A stretch of DNA of 64,000 nucleotides from Leucobacter zeae (GTDB taxonomy: Bacteria; Actinomycetota; Actinomycetes; Actinomycetales; Microbacteriaceae): positions 62,001 through 126,000 of the forward strand of contig NZ_QYAB01000001.1 of assembly GCF_016758175.1 (NCBI RefSeq). The letters are read 5' to 3'. Positions 22,455 through 31,327 of this stretch are shown here, in pieces (position 1 is the stretch's first letter; every line of letters starts with the position of its first letter). The position numbers and the translations under genes were made by a program. The notes under the pieces were generated by a model, which did not search any database, had not been told where the DNA came from, and saw only the letters and a program-made list of their open reading frames with translations.

Positions 22455-22759
22455 GGGCCGCGGCGCTCGCGGTCTGGTACTTGCCCCGCAACGCGATGAT
22501 CGCGTTCATGCACGTCTACCGCCGCCTGATCTCGCCGCTCTACGGCGATGTCTGCAGGTATTATCCATCCTGTTCCCGATACGCTGTGGAGTCGTACCAG
22601 CAACGCGGTTTCGTCCTCGGAACGGCGCTCACCGCATGGCGGTTGCTCCGCTGCAATCCCTTCACTTCGGGCGGCATCGATGACGTATCACCCGGTCGGC
22701 ATCGGGACTTCCTGATCACCCCTCGCGGATTCGTCCGCGCCATCGAGCGAAAGGCCTGA
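22451..22759 (+). CDS. yidD: Membrane protein insertion efficiency factor YidD
   Basis: A small 102-residue membrane-associated protein aiding YidC-dependent insertion. The family signature is CRYYPSCSRYAVESYQQ, preceded by AFMHVYRRLISPLYGDV; the C-terminus has GGIDDVSP (family GGxDPVP). It overlaps rnpA by four bases and is followed 4 bp later by yidC. Confidence 0.94.
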   Translation: MRAAALAVWYLPRNAMIAFMHVYRRLISPLYGDVCRYYPSCSRYAVESYQQRGFVLGTALTAWRLLRCNPFTSGGIDDVSPGRHRDFLITPRGFVRAIERKA

Positions 22760-22763
22760 CCCG

Positions 22764-23738
22764 GTGGACTTCTTCGAAACAATACTGTGGCCGCTGCGGT
22801 GGCTCGTCGAGCTCGTGCTCGCGTGCTGGCACTGGCTCTTCACCGCGATCGGCATGGACTCCGAATCGGGCGTCACCTGGGTGCTCGCGATCCTGGGCCT
22901 CGTGGTCGTGGTGCGCGCGGCGCTGATCCCCGTCACCGTGCGGCAGATCAGGTCGCAGCGCCGCATGATGGATCTCGCGCCCGAGATGAAGAAGATCCAG
23001 GACAAGTACAAGGGCAAGAAGGACCAGTTCTCGCGGGAGGCCATGAGCCGCGAGACGATGGCGCTGTACAAGAAGCACGGCACCAACCCCTTCTCCTCGT
23101 GCCTGCCGATCCTCGTGCAGATGCCGATCTTCTTCTCGCTGTTCTACGTGCTGCGGCAGGCGTCCGGCGCGATGGGCAGCGGTGGCAGCGGTGCGGGGCA
23201 GGCCGGCATCGGCATGATGGACCAGCAGCTGACCGACAGCTTCAACGCCGCGACGATCTTCGGCGCACCGCTCAAGATGACCTTCACGCAGGGCTGGGAG
23301 TCCGGCAACTGGGTCGTCGTCGCGATGCTCGGCACCATCATGGTGCTGATGATCGCTTCGCAGTTCTTCACGCAGCTGCAGATCATGTCGAAGAACGTCT
23401 CCGACGAGACGAAGAACTCCCCGATGTACCGCCAGCAGAAGATCATGCTGTACATCATCCCGTTCGCCTTCCTGTTCTCGGGCATCGCCTTCCCGCTCGC
23501 GCTGAACATCTACTGGTTCTCCTCGAACCTGTGGACCATGGGCCAGCAGTACATCGTCATCCGCAGCATGCCCACCCCCGGGAGCGAGGCCTGGCGTCAG
23601 CGCCAGGCGCGGCTCAAGGCGAAGGGTAAGCTGACCGACGACGAGGCGCGCGCGGTCGAGGCCGCCGAGCAGAAGGCGACCTCGCAGGGGCAGCGGCAGC
23701 AGCCGATCAGCTCGAAGCGCGCCAAGAAGAAGAAGTAG
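22764..23738 (+). CDS. yidC: Membrane protein insertase YidC (Oxa1 family)
   Basis: Inserts and folds inner-membrane proteins with or without Sec. The 324 residues have an N-terminal membrane segment, a second one (VTWVLAILGLVVVVRAALIP) followed by RQIRSQRRMMDLAPEMKKIQDKY, and further helices in the Oxa1 core (LPILVQMPIFFSLFYVL; IIPFAFLFSGIAFPLALNIYW). A basic tail ends in KRAKKKK, usual for ribosome contact. The start is GTG at 22764. A Gly/Ser insert (GAMGSGGSGAGQAG) follows the third segment, a common actinobacterial feature. Confidence 0.96.
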   Translation: MDFFETILWPLRWLVELVLACWHWLFTAIGMDSESGVTWVLAILGLVVVVRAALIPVTVRQIRSQRRMMDLAPEMKKIQDKYKGKKDQFSREAMSRETMALYKKHGTNPFSSCLPILVQMPIFFSLFYVLRQASGAMGSGGSGAGQAGIGMMDQQLTDSFNAATIFGAPLKMTFTQGWESGNWVVVAMLGTIMVLMIASQFFTQLQIMSKNVSDETKNSPMYRQQKIMLYIIPFAFLFSGIAFPLALNIYWFSSNLWTMGQQYIVIRSMPTPGSEAWRQRQARLKAKGKLTDDEARAVEAAEQKATSQGQRQQPISSKRAKKKK

Positions 23739-23749
23739 AAGAGGGCACC

Positions 23750-24253
23750 GTGAGCACACCAGACGCAACCGCGCAGCCGGAGCACGAGGAACTCGGGATC
23801 GAGGAGCTCGAAGCCGATGGCGACCTCGCGGCCGACTACATCGAGGGACTGCTCGACATCGCCGACTTCGACGGCGACATCGACATCGACGTCGCCAACG
23901 GGCGCGCCTACGTCTCGGTGACCGGCGGCGGCGAGGAGCTCGACCGGCTCGCGGCGCCCGACGCCGTGCAGGCGCTGCAGGACCTGACGCGGCTCGCCGT
24001 CCAGGCCAGGACCGGACGCTTCTCGCGGCTCATCGTCGATATCGGGGGATCCCGAGACGCACGAGCCGTGGAGCTGAAGCGCATGGTCGACGCCGCGATC
24101 GCGCAGATCGCCGCCGGTCGGGATCGCGTCGAGCTCGAGCCCATGTCGTCGTACGAGCGCAAGCTCGTGCACGACGAGGTCGCCGAGCGCGGGTACTTCT
24201 CGGAGTCCCGCGGCGAGGGGCGCGACCGACGCCTCGTCATCAGTCGCGCCTGA
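23750..24253 (+). CDS. jag: Jag/KhpB-type R3H single-stranded nucleic acid-binding protein
   Basis: A 167-residue RNA-binding protein encoded after yidC. An acidic N-terminus is followed by a KH-like domain (DGDIDIDVANGRAYVSVTGG; VQALQDLTRLAVQARTGRF) and an R3H domain with the R-x3-H motif in YERKLVHDEVAERGYFSES. In other bacteria the family (Jag/EloR/KhpB) acts with KhpA in RNA binding and cell-elongation control. The start is GTG with AGAGGG upstream. Confidence 0.92.
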   Translation: MSTPDATAQPEHEELGIEELEADGDLAADYIEGLLDIADFDGDIDIDVANGRAYVSVTGGGEELDRLAAPDAVQALQDLTRLAVQARTGRFSRLIVDIGGSRDARAVELKRMVDAAIAQIAAGRDRVELEPMSSYERKLVHDEVAERGYFSESRGEGRDRRLVISRA

Positions 24254-24268
24254 CCGTCCCCCCAGCGT

Positions 24269-24282
24269 GTTTCACGTGAAAC
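24269..24282. promoter_or_regulatory. parS site upstream of rsmG-parA-parB, perfect core
   Basis: GTTTCACGTGAAAC, 15 bp before the chosen rsmG start. The closeness to the rsmG-parA-parB unit allows ParB binding to affect its own expression (inference). Confidence 0.92.
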
Positions 24283-24296
24283 CCGGAGAGCCCACA

Positions 24297-24944
24297 GTGA
24301 GTGACACCGTACAGGTCGAGCCCGAGCCGGAATCGGCGACGCGGATCGCAGGCGACCGCATCGACGCGCTCCGGGCGTTCGCAGCAGACCTCGGCGCCCG
24401 GGGCGAGGAGCTGGGGCTCATCGGCCCCCTCGAGGCTCCGCGGCTCTGGACGCGGCACCTGCTCAATAGCGCCGTGCTCGCACCGCTCATCGCGGAGGGC
24501 GGCCGGGTGGCGGACATCGGCACCGGTGGCGGGATGCCTGGGCTGGTGCTCGCGATCGTCAGGCCCGATGCGCGATTCCTGTTCATCGAGCCGATGGAGC
24601 GGCGCTGCGCGTGGCTCGCCGAGCAGATCGAGACACTCGGACTCGAGAACGCAGAGGTGCGCCGGGGGCGCGCCGAGGAGTTCCACGACGCGTTCGAGGT
24701 CGACCAGGTCACCGCGCGCGCGGTCACCGCTCTGCGGAAGCTCGTGCCCATCACCGCTCCCCTGCTGCGCGACGGCGGCGAGATGCTGTTCCTCAAGGGG
24801 GCCTCGGTGGAGCAGGAGATCGATGCCGCCGAGAAGGTGCTGCGCAAGCATCGCGTGCGAGACGTCTCCGTCGAGGAGCTCGGCGACGGTCTGCTCGCGG
24901 AGACGACGCGCGTCTTTCGGGCTAAGGTGAATAGACATGGGTGA
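24297..24944 (+). CDS. rsmG: 16S rRNA (guanine-N7)-methyltransferase RsmG
   Basis: SAM-dependent methyltransferase (GidB) that modifies a conserved guanine (position 527 in E. coli numbering) of 16S rRNA; loss gives low-level streptomycin resistance in other species. The SAM motif is VADIGTGGGMPGL; the RsmG features are RLWTRHLLNSAVLAP and the later ARAVTALRKLVPI. I prefer GTG at 24297 (215 residues) because GGAGAG lies six bases upstream; the earlier in-frame GTG at 24267 would read FHVKP straight through the parS site and lacks a Shine-Dalgarno. It overlaps parA by eight bases. Confidence 0.94.
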   Translation: MSDTVQVEPEPESATRIAGDRIDALRAFAADLGARGEELGLIGPLEAPRLWTRHLLNSAVLAPLIAEGGRVADIGTGGGMPGLVLAIVRPDARFLFIEPMERRCAWLAEQIETLGLENAEVRRGRAEEFHDAFEVDQVTARAVTALRKLVPITAPLLRDGGEMLFLKGASVEQEIDAAEKVLRKHRVRDVSVEELGDGLLAETTRVFRAKVNRHG

Positions 24945-25848
24945 AGTGGAGAAGTCGCTCGTCGGCGATCACCTCGTCGACAAGGTGAGGCGGCGGCGCA
25001 AGCTCGCCGAAACGGTCTCCCCGCTCCCCGCGGCGCCCCGCATCATCACCGTGTCGAACCAGAAGGGCGGGGTCGGGAAGACCACGACCACGGTCAATCT
25101 CGCCGCGGCGCTGGCGCGGCGAGGCGCGAACGTGCTGGTGATCGATCTCGATCCGCAGGGCAACTCGTCCACGGCGCTCGGGGTTCCCCACCGGCCCGAG
25201 GTGACGAGCGTCTACGACGTGCTGCTCGGCGAGACGAGCCTCCAGGAGGCGCTCCAGCCGACCACGGATCACGAGAACCTCTCGTGCGTGCCCTCGACGA
25301 TCAACCTCGCCGGGGCCGAGATCGAGCTCGTCTCGCTCGTGGCGCGCGAGCAGCGGCTCCGAACCGCGGTGCAGGCTTTCCTCGAGGAGTCGGAGCGGCC
25401 GTACCACTACGTCTTCATCGACTGCCCGCCCTCGCTCGGCCTGCTGACCGTCAACGCGTTCGTCGCCGCCGACGAGGTGCTGATCCCCATCCAGTGCGAG
25501 TACTACGCGCTCGAGGGCCTCAGCCAGCTGCTCGGGAACATCCAGCTGATCCAGAAGCACCTGAACCCGGGGCTCCGGGTCTCCACGATCCTGCTCACGA
25601 TGTACGACGCGCGCACGAACCTGGCCCACGAGGTTGCGAGCGAGGTCCGGGCGCACTTCCCCGCCGAGGTGCTGAACGCCGTGATCCCGCGTTCCGTGCG
25701 GATCTCGGAGGCGCCGAGCTACGGGCAGACCGTGCACGCCTACGATGGAAGTTCGATCGGAGCGCTCGCCTATCTCGAGTCGGCCGCCGAGATCGCTGAG
25801 CGCGGGGCGGCGGCCGAGGCCGCCGCGGCGAGTAACGGAGAGGCATGA
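24937..25848 (+). CDS. parA: Chromosome partitioning ATPase ParA (Soj)
   Basis: Walker-type ATPase that moves ParB-parS complexes. The 303 residues begin with a basic lead-in, then the deviant Walker A KGGVGKTTT (about residues 43-51), LVIDLDPQGNSSTALG, and Walker B FIDCPPSLGLLTVNA. Its ATG lies within the end of rsmG. TAAGGT (24923-24928) stands eight bases before the start, so a local leaderless promoter inside rsmG is possible; AAGGTG could instead act as a Shine-Dalgarno. It overlaps parB by four bases. Confidence 0.96.
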   Translation: MGEVEKSLVGDHLVDKVRRRRKLAETVSPLPAAPRIITVSNQKGGVGKTTTTVNLAAALARRGANVLVIDLDPQGNSSTALGVPHRPEVTSVYDVLLGETSLQEALQPTTDHENLSCVPSTINLAGAEIELVSLVAREQRLRTAVQAFLEESERPYHYVFIDCPPSLGLLTVNAFVAADEVLIPIQCEYYALEGLSQLLGNIQLIQKHLNPGLRVSTILLTMYDARTNLAHEVASEVRAHFPAEVLNAVIPRSVRISEAPSYGQTVHAYDGSSIGALAYLESAAEIAERGAAAEAAAASNGEA

Positions 25849-26864
25849 CGATGGCGACCAAGAAACGAGGCGGCCTCGGCCGCGGCATCGGAGCGCTCAT
25901 CCCCCAGTCGCCCGCGACGGGCGAGCGCCCGGTCGACGTCTTCTTCCCCGTGAACACGGGAGCCTCTGACGCGGCGGACCAGCCGGCTGCGGCCCCGGCG
26001 CCGGCGGCCGAAGAGGCCGCGCAGGTCGCGGACGAGGATCTGCGGGAGGTTCCCGGCGCACGCCTCACGCGGCTGCTCGTCGAGGACATCGTCCCGAACC
26101 GCGTGCAGCCCCGCACCGAGTTCGACGAGGACGCGCTCGAGGAGCTGACGCACAGCGTGCGCGAGTTCGGGGTCTTCCAGCCGATCGTCGTGCGCGAGTT
26201 CGATCCGGCGCCCGAGTCGGGTCCGCGCTACGAGCTGATCATGGGCGAGCGCCGCCTGCGCGCCTCGAAGCGCGCGGGCCTCGAGACGATCCCCGCGATC
26301 GTGCGGAGCACCGCGGACGAGCACATGCTGCGCGACGCGCTGCTCGAGAACCTGCACCGAGCGCAGCTGAACCCGCTCGAGGAGGCGTCCGCCTACCAGC
26401 AGCTGCTCGCGGACTTCGGGATCACGCAGGAGCAGCTCGCCGAGCGGATCGGGCGCTCGCGCCCGCAGATCTCGAACACCATCCGTCTGCTCCGGCTGCC
26501 CGAGCCGGTGCAGGCGCGCGTCGCCGCCGGAGTCCTGACTGCCGGTCACGCGCGCGCGATCCTCGCGCTCGACGGCGACGCCGAGGCCATGCAGCAGCTC
26601 GCCGACAAGGTCGTGAACGAGGGCCTCTCGGTGCGCGCCGCCGAGGCCATCGCGTCCGAAGGACCCCAGCGCAAGAATCCGAAGCCGCGCGCCGGAGCCG
26701 TGCAGGCGCAGCTCGGCGAGATCGCCGAGCGCCTCGGCGACCGCTTCGACACCCGCGTCGCGGTGAAGCTCGGGGCCAAGAAGGGGCAGATCATCATCGA
26801 CTTCGCGACGATCGCGGATCTGAAGCGCGTGCTCTCCGAACTCGGGGATCCCGGCTTCAACTGA
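25845..26864 (+). CDS. parB: Chromosome partitioning protein ParB (Spo0J)
   Basis: CTP-dependent DNA clamp that loads at parS. The 339 residues begin GGLGRGIGALIP, the ParA-contact segment. An Ala/Pro linker precedes the ParB core (ARLTRLLVEDIVPNRVQPRTEFDE; the CTP-binding GERRLRASKRAG), a helix-turn-helix (ITQEQLAERIGRSRPQISNTIRLL) and a C-terminal dimer domain. The first of two close ATG codons overlaps the parA stop. Six parS-type sites for it are present in this window. Confidence 0.96.
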   Translation: MTMATKKRGGLGRGIGALIPQSPATGERPVDVFFPVNTGASDAADQPAAAPAPAAEEAAQVADEDLREVPGARLTRLLVEDIVPNRVQPRTEFDEDALEELTHSVREFGVFQPIVVREFDPAPESGPRYELIMGERRLRASKRAGLETIPAIVRSTADEHMLRDALLENLHRAQLNPLEEASAYQQLLADFGITQEQLAERIGRSRPQISNTIRLLRLPEPVQARVAAGVLTAGHARAILALDGDAEAMQQLADKVVNEGLSVRAAEAIASEGPQRKNPKPRAGAVQAQLGEIAERLGDRFDTRVAVKLGAKKGQIIIDFATIADLKRVLSELGDPGFN

Positions 26865-26920
26865 GGTTCCGGCCGTTCCCGGCGCGTGCGTCGCACGGCC
26901 CGGTGTGCTTCACTGGAGCC

Positions 26921-27373
26921 ATGACCGCAGACCCCAGGATCGTCTCGTCCGAACGCGTGATCGCGGCCTCTCCCGAGGCCGTGTTCGCCCTCATCGCGGA
27001 TCCGTCGCGCCAACCCGAGTGGGACGGCAACGACAACCTGTCATCCGCCGACCCGGGACAGCGCGTGCACGCCGTCGGCGACGTCTTCGTCATGCGCAAC
27101 ACGAGCGGGCACGTGCGCGAGAACCACGTCGTGGAGTTCGCCGAGGGGCGCCTCATCGCCTGGAAGCCCGCTCCCGTGGGTGCGGCTCAGCCGGGCCATC
27201 TGTGGCGCTGGGAGCTCGAACCGGCTCCCGGGGGCGGCACCCGCGTGCGTCACACCTACGACTGGTCTGGTCTCACCGATGAGACCCGGTTCGAGCGAGC
27301 GCGCTCGTTCACGGCCGACGCCCTGCGGTCGTCGATCGATCGCCTCGCGGAGCTCGCCGAGCGCGCCGCCTGA
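26921..27373 (+). CDS. SRPBCC-family (START/Bet v 1-like) protein
   Basis: A 150-residue polyketide cyclase/dehydrase-like protein with the SRPBCC lipid- or ligand-binding fold. It opens with IVSSERVIAASPEAVFALIADPSRQPEWDG, the family signature, and ends in an amphipathic helix (FTADALRSSIDRLAELAERA). No catalytic residues can be named. It lies alone after parB and is convergent with trxA across a bidirectional terminator. Confidence 0.85.
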   Translation: MTADPRIVSSERVIAASPEAVFALIADPSRQPEWDGNDNLSSADPGQRVHAVGDVFVMRNTSGHVRENHVVEFAEGRLIAWKPAPVGAAQPGHLWRWELEPAPGGGTRVRHTYDWSGLTDETRFERARSFTADALRSSIDRLAELAERAA

Positions 27374-27397
27374 TCGGAGCGGAACCCCGCCGGCACG

Positions 27398-27437
27398 CGA
27401 ACGGCCGGGACGGGGTGACCCCCGTCCCGGCCGTTCG
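27398..27437. terminator. Bidirectional terminator between SRPBCC and trxA genes
   Basis: A perfect 18-bp stem (27398-27415 with 27420-27437) and a TGAC loop, placed midway between two convergent genes. Confidence 0.85.
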
Positions 27438-27448
27438 GGCGATCGGAC

Positions 27449-27772
27449 CTAGATGATCCCGTTCAGGTGCTCCTCGATCATGGGCTTCGGCATCGCTCCG
27501 ATGATCTCGCGCACCTCCTCGCCGTTCGTGAACACCTTCATCGCGGGGATGGAGGTGATGCGGTACTGGGCCGCGAGGTTGGGGTTCTCGTCGACGTTGA
27601 GCTTGACGATGCGGATCTTGCCCTCGTTCTCGGCCGCGATCTGATCGAGCACGGGCGCGACGGCGCGGCACGGCCCGCACCAGGCCGCCCAGAAGTCGAC
27701 GAGCACGGGGATGTCGCTCTTGAGGACGACCTGCTCGAACGTGTTCTCGTCGACGTTGATGGCTTCTGACAT
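27449..27772 (-). CDS. trxA: Thioredoxin
   Basis: A 107-residue disulfide reductase with the redox motif WCGPC at residues 31-35 and the conserved cis-Pro in TSIPAMKVF. The start at 27772 has AAGGAGA upstream. It follows trxB by 63 bp and is probably co-transcribed with it. It is reduced by the neighbouring TrxB with NADPH. Confidence 0.97.
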   Translation of the reverse strand: MSEAINVDENTFEQVVLKSDIPVLVDFWAAWCGPCRAVAPVLDQIAAENEGKIRIVKLNVDENPNLAAQYRITSIPAMKVFTNGEEVREIIGAMPKPMIEEHLNGII

Positions 27773-27835
27773 GGGTTTCTCCTTCGCTGCAGTTCGTGTG
27801 CGGTCCTCGCGACGGGCGCGGGACCCTGGCCGGTC

Positions 27836-28789
27836 TCAGGCGGTGGCGAGCTCCGCCGCGCGCTCCTGCTCGAGCGCCGCGAGGTAGTGCTCGGCGTCGA
27901 GCGCGGCGATGGTGCCCGAGGCGGCCGCGGTCACCGCCTGGCGGTACGTGGGGTCGATGACGTCGCCCGCGGCGAAGACGCCGGGGGCGGAGGTGCGGGA
28001 GCTGCGGCCCTGGACCGCGATCGTTCCCTCCGAGGTGAGGTCGAGCTTGCCGTGCACGAGGTGCGTGCGCGGGTCGTTGCCGATCGCGACGAAGAGGCCG
28101 TCGAGCGCGAGCTCCCGCTCGGACCCGTCGACGGTGCTGCGCAGCGTCACCCCCGAGACCATCCCGTCTCCGAGGATCGCGGCGACCTCCGAGTCCCAGA
28201 CGAACTCGATCTTCTCGTTGTCGAACGCGCGCTGCTGCATGATCTTCGACGCCTTGAGCTCGCGCCTCCGGTGGATCACGTAGACCTTCGACGCGAAGCG
28301 GGTGAGGAAGGTGGCCTCCTCCATCGCGGAATCTCCGCCTCCGACGACCGCGATCGTCTTCTCCCGGAAGAAGAAACCGTCGCAGGTCGCGCACCACGAG
28401 AGCCCGTGGCCGGACAGCCGGTCCTCTTCGGGGAGCCCGAGCTTGCGGTAGGCCGAGCCGGTCGCGAAGACCACCGCGTGGGCCTCGTGCACGGTGCCGT
28501 CGCTCGAGGTGACCCGCTTGACGTCCCCCGAGAAATCGACCTCGGTGATGTCGTCGTAGACGACCTCCGTGCCGAACCGCTCCGCCTGCTCCTGCATCTT
28601 CTGCATGAGCTCGGGACCCTGGATGCCCTCGGGGAACCCGGGGAAGTTCTCGACGTCGGTCGTGTTCATCAGCTCTCCGCCGATCGCCACCGAGCTGGCG
28701 AACAGCAGCGGTTCGAGCCCGGCGCGTGCGGCGTAGATGGCCGCGGTGAATCCTGCGGGGCCTGAACCGATGATGATGATGTGACGCAT
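27836..28789 (-). CDS. trxB: Thioredoxin reductase
   Basis: FAD/NADPH enzyme that reduces thioredoxin; 317 residues. FAD motif GSGPAGFTAAIYAARAG at the N-terminus, redox-active CATC in the middle (SWCATCDGFFFREK), NADPH motif VVGGGDSAMEEA, and C-terminal FAD motif GVFAAGDVIDPTYRQA. I chose the ATG at 28789 (MRHIIIIGSG) with AGGAG upstream over an in-frame ATG six codons earlier. Only 77 bp separate it from the upstream DUF6049 gene; murJ, often found here, is absent. Confidence 0.97.
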   Translation of the reverse strand: MRHIIIIGSGPAGFTAAIYAARAGLEPLLFASSVAIGGELMNTTDVENFPGFPEGIQGPELMQKMQEQAERFGTEVVYDDITEVDFSGDVKRVTSSDGTVHEAHAVVFATGSAYRKLGLPEEDRLSGHGLSWCATCDGFFFREKTIAVVGGGDSAMEEATFLTRFASKVYVIHRRRELKASKIMQQRAFDNEKIEFVWDSEVAAILGDGMVSGVTLRSTVDGSERELALDGLFVAIGNDPRTHLVHGKLDLTSEGTIAVQGRSSRTSAPGVFAAGDVIDPTYRQAVTAAASGTIAALDAEHYLAALEQERAAELATA

Positions 28790-28866
28790 GGGGCTCCTCG
28801 CACGCATAGCTGTGGGTGTCGCGGCCGGCAGCCGCTCCGCTGACTACAACCCATCCTAGGGTCGCT

Positions 28867-31224
28867 CTATTCCGCGGGCGACCCGGCGACGGGCACGCCG
28901 TCCGTTCCGCCCGCGACGTCCTCCTCGGGAGCCCCGGCGAGGTCTCCTCGCCTGCGCCTGCGCACGCTCCGGAGGATTCCGAAGCCGAGCAGCAGCGCCG
29001 CGAGCGCACCCAGGCTCCAGAGGGCGATCGCCTCAACGGAGCTGCGGATGGAGATGGGGAGGGTGCCGGTGAACACGGTGAGATCGCCCGACGCCGAGGT
29101 CACGCTCAGCACGAGGCCGGACTCTCCCGAGGAGACGCGGCTGCGGACCGGCACGAGCACGCGCTCGTTCGCCTCGGCGGGCACCACGACATCGGTGAAG
29201 CGGCGCTCGGGCAGCGCGAGGGCCGCCGAAGAGGGCGTGGCCTCCACGTCGACGACCGCATCGAACGGGAGCGAGTTGTGCAGCAGCACCGGTACCTGCG
29301 TCGATGTGCCCACGAGCTGGGTGTGCTCGGTGCTCGCCGCCTGCACGCCCTCGAGCAGCTCGGCGTCGCGGCGCCGGTAGTCCGCAGCGATCTCCTCGAA
29401 ATCGGCGCCGGGGGCGGCGTGCCGCGTGGCGAAGAGCTCGAGCAGTCGGGCGCGCTGGTAGCCCGTGAGGTACACGGGTTCGGCGAGTACCGCGCCGATC
29501 TCGTCGACGGCGCCCTCGCGGCCGACCGCGGCTCGCAGCAGCTCGAGCCGGGACTCCGCGACGCCGGCGTCCCGGAGCTCGGCGCGCCCCGTGCGCTGCG
29601 CGTCGAGCGCGACGGGTTCTGCCCAGTCGAACCCGGCCAGCAGTTCGAGCAGCGCAGCCGGATCATCGGAGTTCGCGACTGCGCCGCGATCGAGGGCGAG
29701 CACGAGCCCAGGGCGCTTCTGCTGAGCGGCGAGCGCGAGGCGGGCGGCGAGCTCGGCGACCCCCGACGCGCGATCCGATTCGGTGCTCCCGCCGAGCGCC
29801 GTGCGGGCCGCGTCGGCGGATCCGGCATCGGAGACGATCGCGGACATGCCGCCGACCCGCGCCACGGGCCCGCCCGTGAGCGCGGCGTTCGCGGAGTCGA
29901 GCACCACCGAGTCGTATCCGGAGTCGTCGAGCAGCGACAGCGTGCCGGTATCGACGCCGCCCTCGGCCGGCCAGGCCGTCGTCGTCGCCTCCGCGTCCCA
30001 CTCGACGAGCTGCTCGACGGTCGGAGCGGCATCCGCCAAGCCGGTCGCGCCGGCCTCCGCGGTACCGGGATCCTGCGATCCATCCGCGGCGTCGGTGCCC
30101 GATCCGCCGGAGTCCGCAGCAGACCCATCCGCATCGGCCGGATCCGGATCCCCGGTGCCTTCGTTCACAGTGTCTCCGTTCCCGGTGTCCCCGTTCGCGG
30201 TGTCTCCGTTCGCGGTGTCTCCGTTCGCGGTGTCCCCTCCCCCGGCGGCATCGGCTCCCGCATCGTCGAAGGTGCCGAACCGGGTCACGAAATCGAGCGA
30301 TTCCGGCTGCAGGAGCGCCGGCATGCCGAGCGCTGCTTGAGCAGCGGGATCCGCGTCGGCGAACTGGAGCAGGAAACTCGGCAGCGACGTCGCTTCGAGT
30401 CGGGCCAGGAGATCCCGAGCGGCATCCGGCGCCTCGGTGCCGTAGGCCCGGATCCCCGCGATGAGGCGCGGGTCGATCGCGAGCGTCGCGCGGCGCCCCT
30501 GCGCGCGGGTCAGCAGTTCGTCGAGCCGCGGAGCGATCTCCGCGAGCTGGGCGCGCGTCGGCAGCGTGCGCACCGCGTCGGGGAGCACGAGCGGCACGAT
30601 CACGGAGACCGGCACGGTCGATCCGCCCGCGCCCTGCCAGACCACGGGGGTCTGCGCCGTGACCTCGCGCGGCGCGGCCGCCCCGGCCTGCACCGTGCCG
30701 GGGTCCGGCTCGGGGGCGAGCGTGGCGCGCACGACATAGACGCCGGCGCTCCCGCTCGCGGGGAGCAGGAAGCGCGAGCGCGGCACCGTGATCGTCGTGC
30801 GCTGGACGTCGTGCGCGGCGGTTCGGCCCACCTCGGCCTCGCCGAGTCGTGAGGCGAGGGGCAGCGGCTGCTCGGTCGCCTCCAGCGCCTCGTCGAGCGA
30901 CGACTCGTCGGCGATCCGATCCAGCTCGAGCGCGAGCGAGACCGTGCCCTTCGGCAGGGGGGCCTCCCCCGTGTTGGCGATCTGCACGTCGAACTCGACC
31001 TCGGTCGCCGTCGCATCGACGACCGGCACGACCGGGGCGACGACGAGCTCGACCTCGCCCGACTCGACCGCCGGGCCGGGGGTCGGGGCATGGGTCTCCG
31101 CGGACGCGGGCGCGGCCGGCCCGGCGGCGATGGCCGGCGAGCCGCCCGCGAGCGCGAGCCCGAGCGCGAGCACCGACGCCGCGACCGAACGCGCGGGGGC
31201 GCGGCGGCGGTGAGTGGAGCGCAT
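28867..31224 (-). CDS. DUF6049 family secreted/membrane protein
   Basis: A 785-residue protein of the actinobacterial DUF6049 family. It has a signal peptide (APARSVAASVLALGLALAGGSPAIAA), a large extracellular part, and one C-terminal membrane helix (AIALWSLGALAALLLGFGIL) followed by RSVRRRRRGD. The outer part starts with a fibronectin-like beta domain (VEFDVQIANTGEAPLPKGTVSL) and contains a TIM-barrel-like region interrupted by a Gly/Asp/Asn low-complexity insert with GDTAN repeats. In most relatives the gene is paired with the lipid II flippase gene murJ, so a cell-envelope role is inferred. The ATG lies seven bases after a TAGACT box (31232-31237), so it is probably leaderless. It is divergent from cca. 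Confidence 0.85.
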   Translation of the reverse strand: MRSTHRRRAPARSVAASVLALGLALAGGSPAIAAGPAAPASAETHAPTPGPAVESGEVELVVAPVVPVVDATATEVEFDVQIANTGEAPLPKGTVSLALELDRIADESSLDEALEATEQPLPLASRLGEAEVGRTAAHDVQRTTITVPRSRFLLPASGSAGVYVVRATLAPEPDPGTVQAGAAAPREVTAQTPVVWQGAGGSTVPVSVIVPLVLPDAVRTLPTRAQLAEIAPRLDELLTRAQGRRATLAIDPRLIAGIRAYGTEAPDAARDLLARLEATSLPSFLLQFADADPAAQAALGMPALLQPESLDFVTRFGTFDDAGADAAGGGDTANGDTANGDTANGDTGNGDTVNEGTGDPDPADADGSAADSGGSGTDAADGSQDPGTAEAGATGLADAAPTVEQLVEWDAEATTTAWPAEGGVDTGTLSLLDDSGYDSVVLDSANAALTGGPVARVGGMSAIVSDAGSADAARTALGGSTESDRASGVAELAARLALAAQQKRPGLVLALDRGAVANSDDPAALLELLAGFDWAEPVALDAQRTGRAELRDAGVAESRLELLRAAVGREGAVDEIGAVLAEPVYLTGYQRARLLELFATRHAAPGADFEEIAADYRRRDAELLEGVQAASTEHTQLVGTSTQVPVLLHNSLPFDAVVDVEATPSSAALALPERRFTDVVVPAEANERVLVPVRSRVSSGESGLVLSVTSASGDLTVFTGTLPISIRSSVEAIALWSLGALAALLLGFGILRSVRRRRRGDLAGAPEEDVAGGTDGVPVAGSPAE
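30170..30229 (-). repeat. 15-bp tandem repeat in DUF6049 gene
   Basis: Four adjacent copies of GTGTCTCCGTTCGCG (two with one or two changes), encoding the GDTAN-type repeat in a disordered insert of the protein. Confidence 0.85.
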
Positions 31225-31231
31225 GGGCACA

Positions 31232-31321
31232 AGTCTAGGGACCGCGGGCGCGCGGGACCCTGTGCGCGTCGGTGGGTGCGGTCCGCCGGTCGCACTGGCA
31301 TCCGTGCACCGGCGGTAATCT
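31232..31321. promoter_or_regulatory. Divergent leaderless promoters, DUF6049 gene and cca
   Basis: On the minus strand TAGACT (31232-31237) ends seven bases before the DUF6049 ATG. On the plus strand TAATCT (31316-31321) ends six bases before the cca ATG. Both fit -10 boxes whose transcripts start at or next to the start codon. Confidence 0.55.
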
Positions 31322-31327
31322 AGGGGG

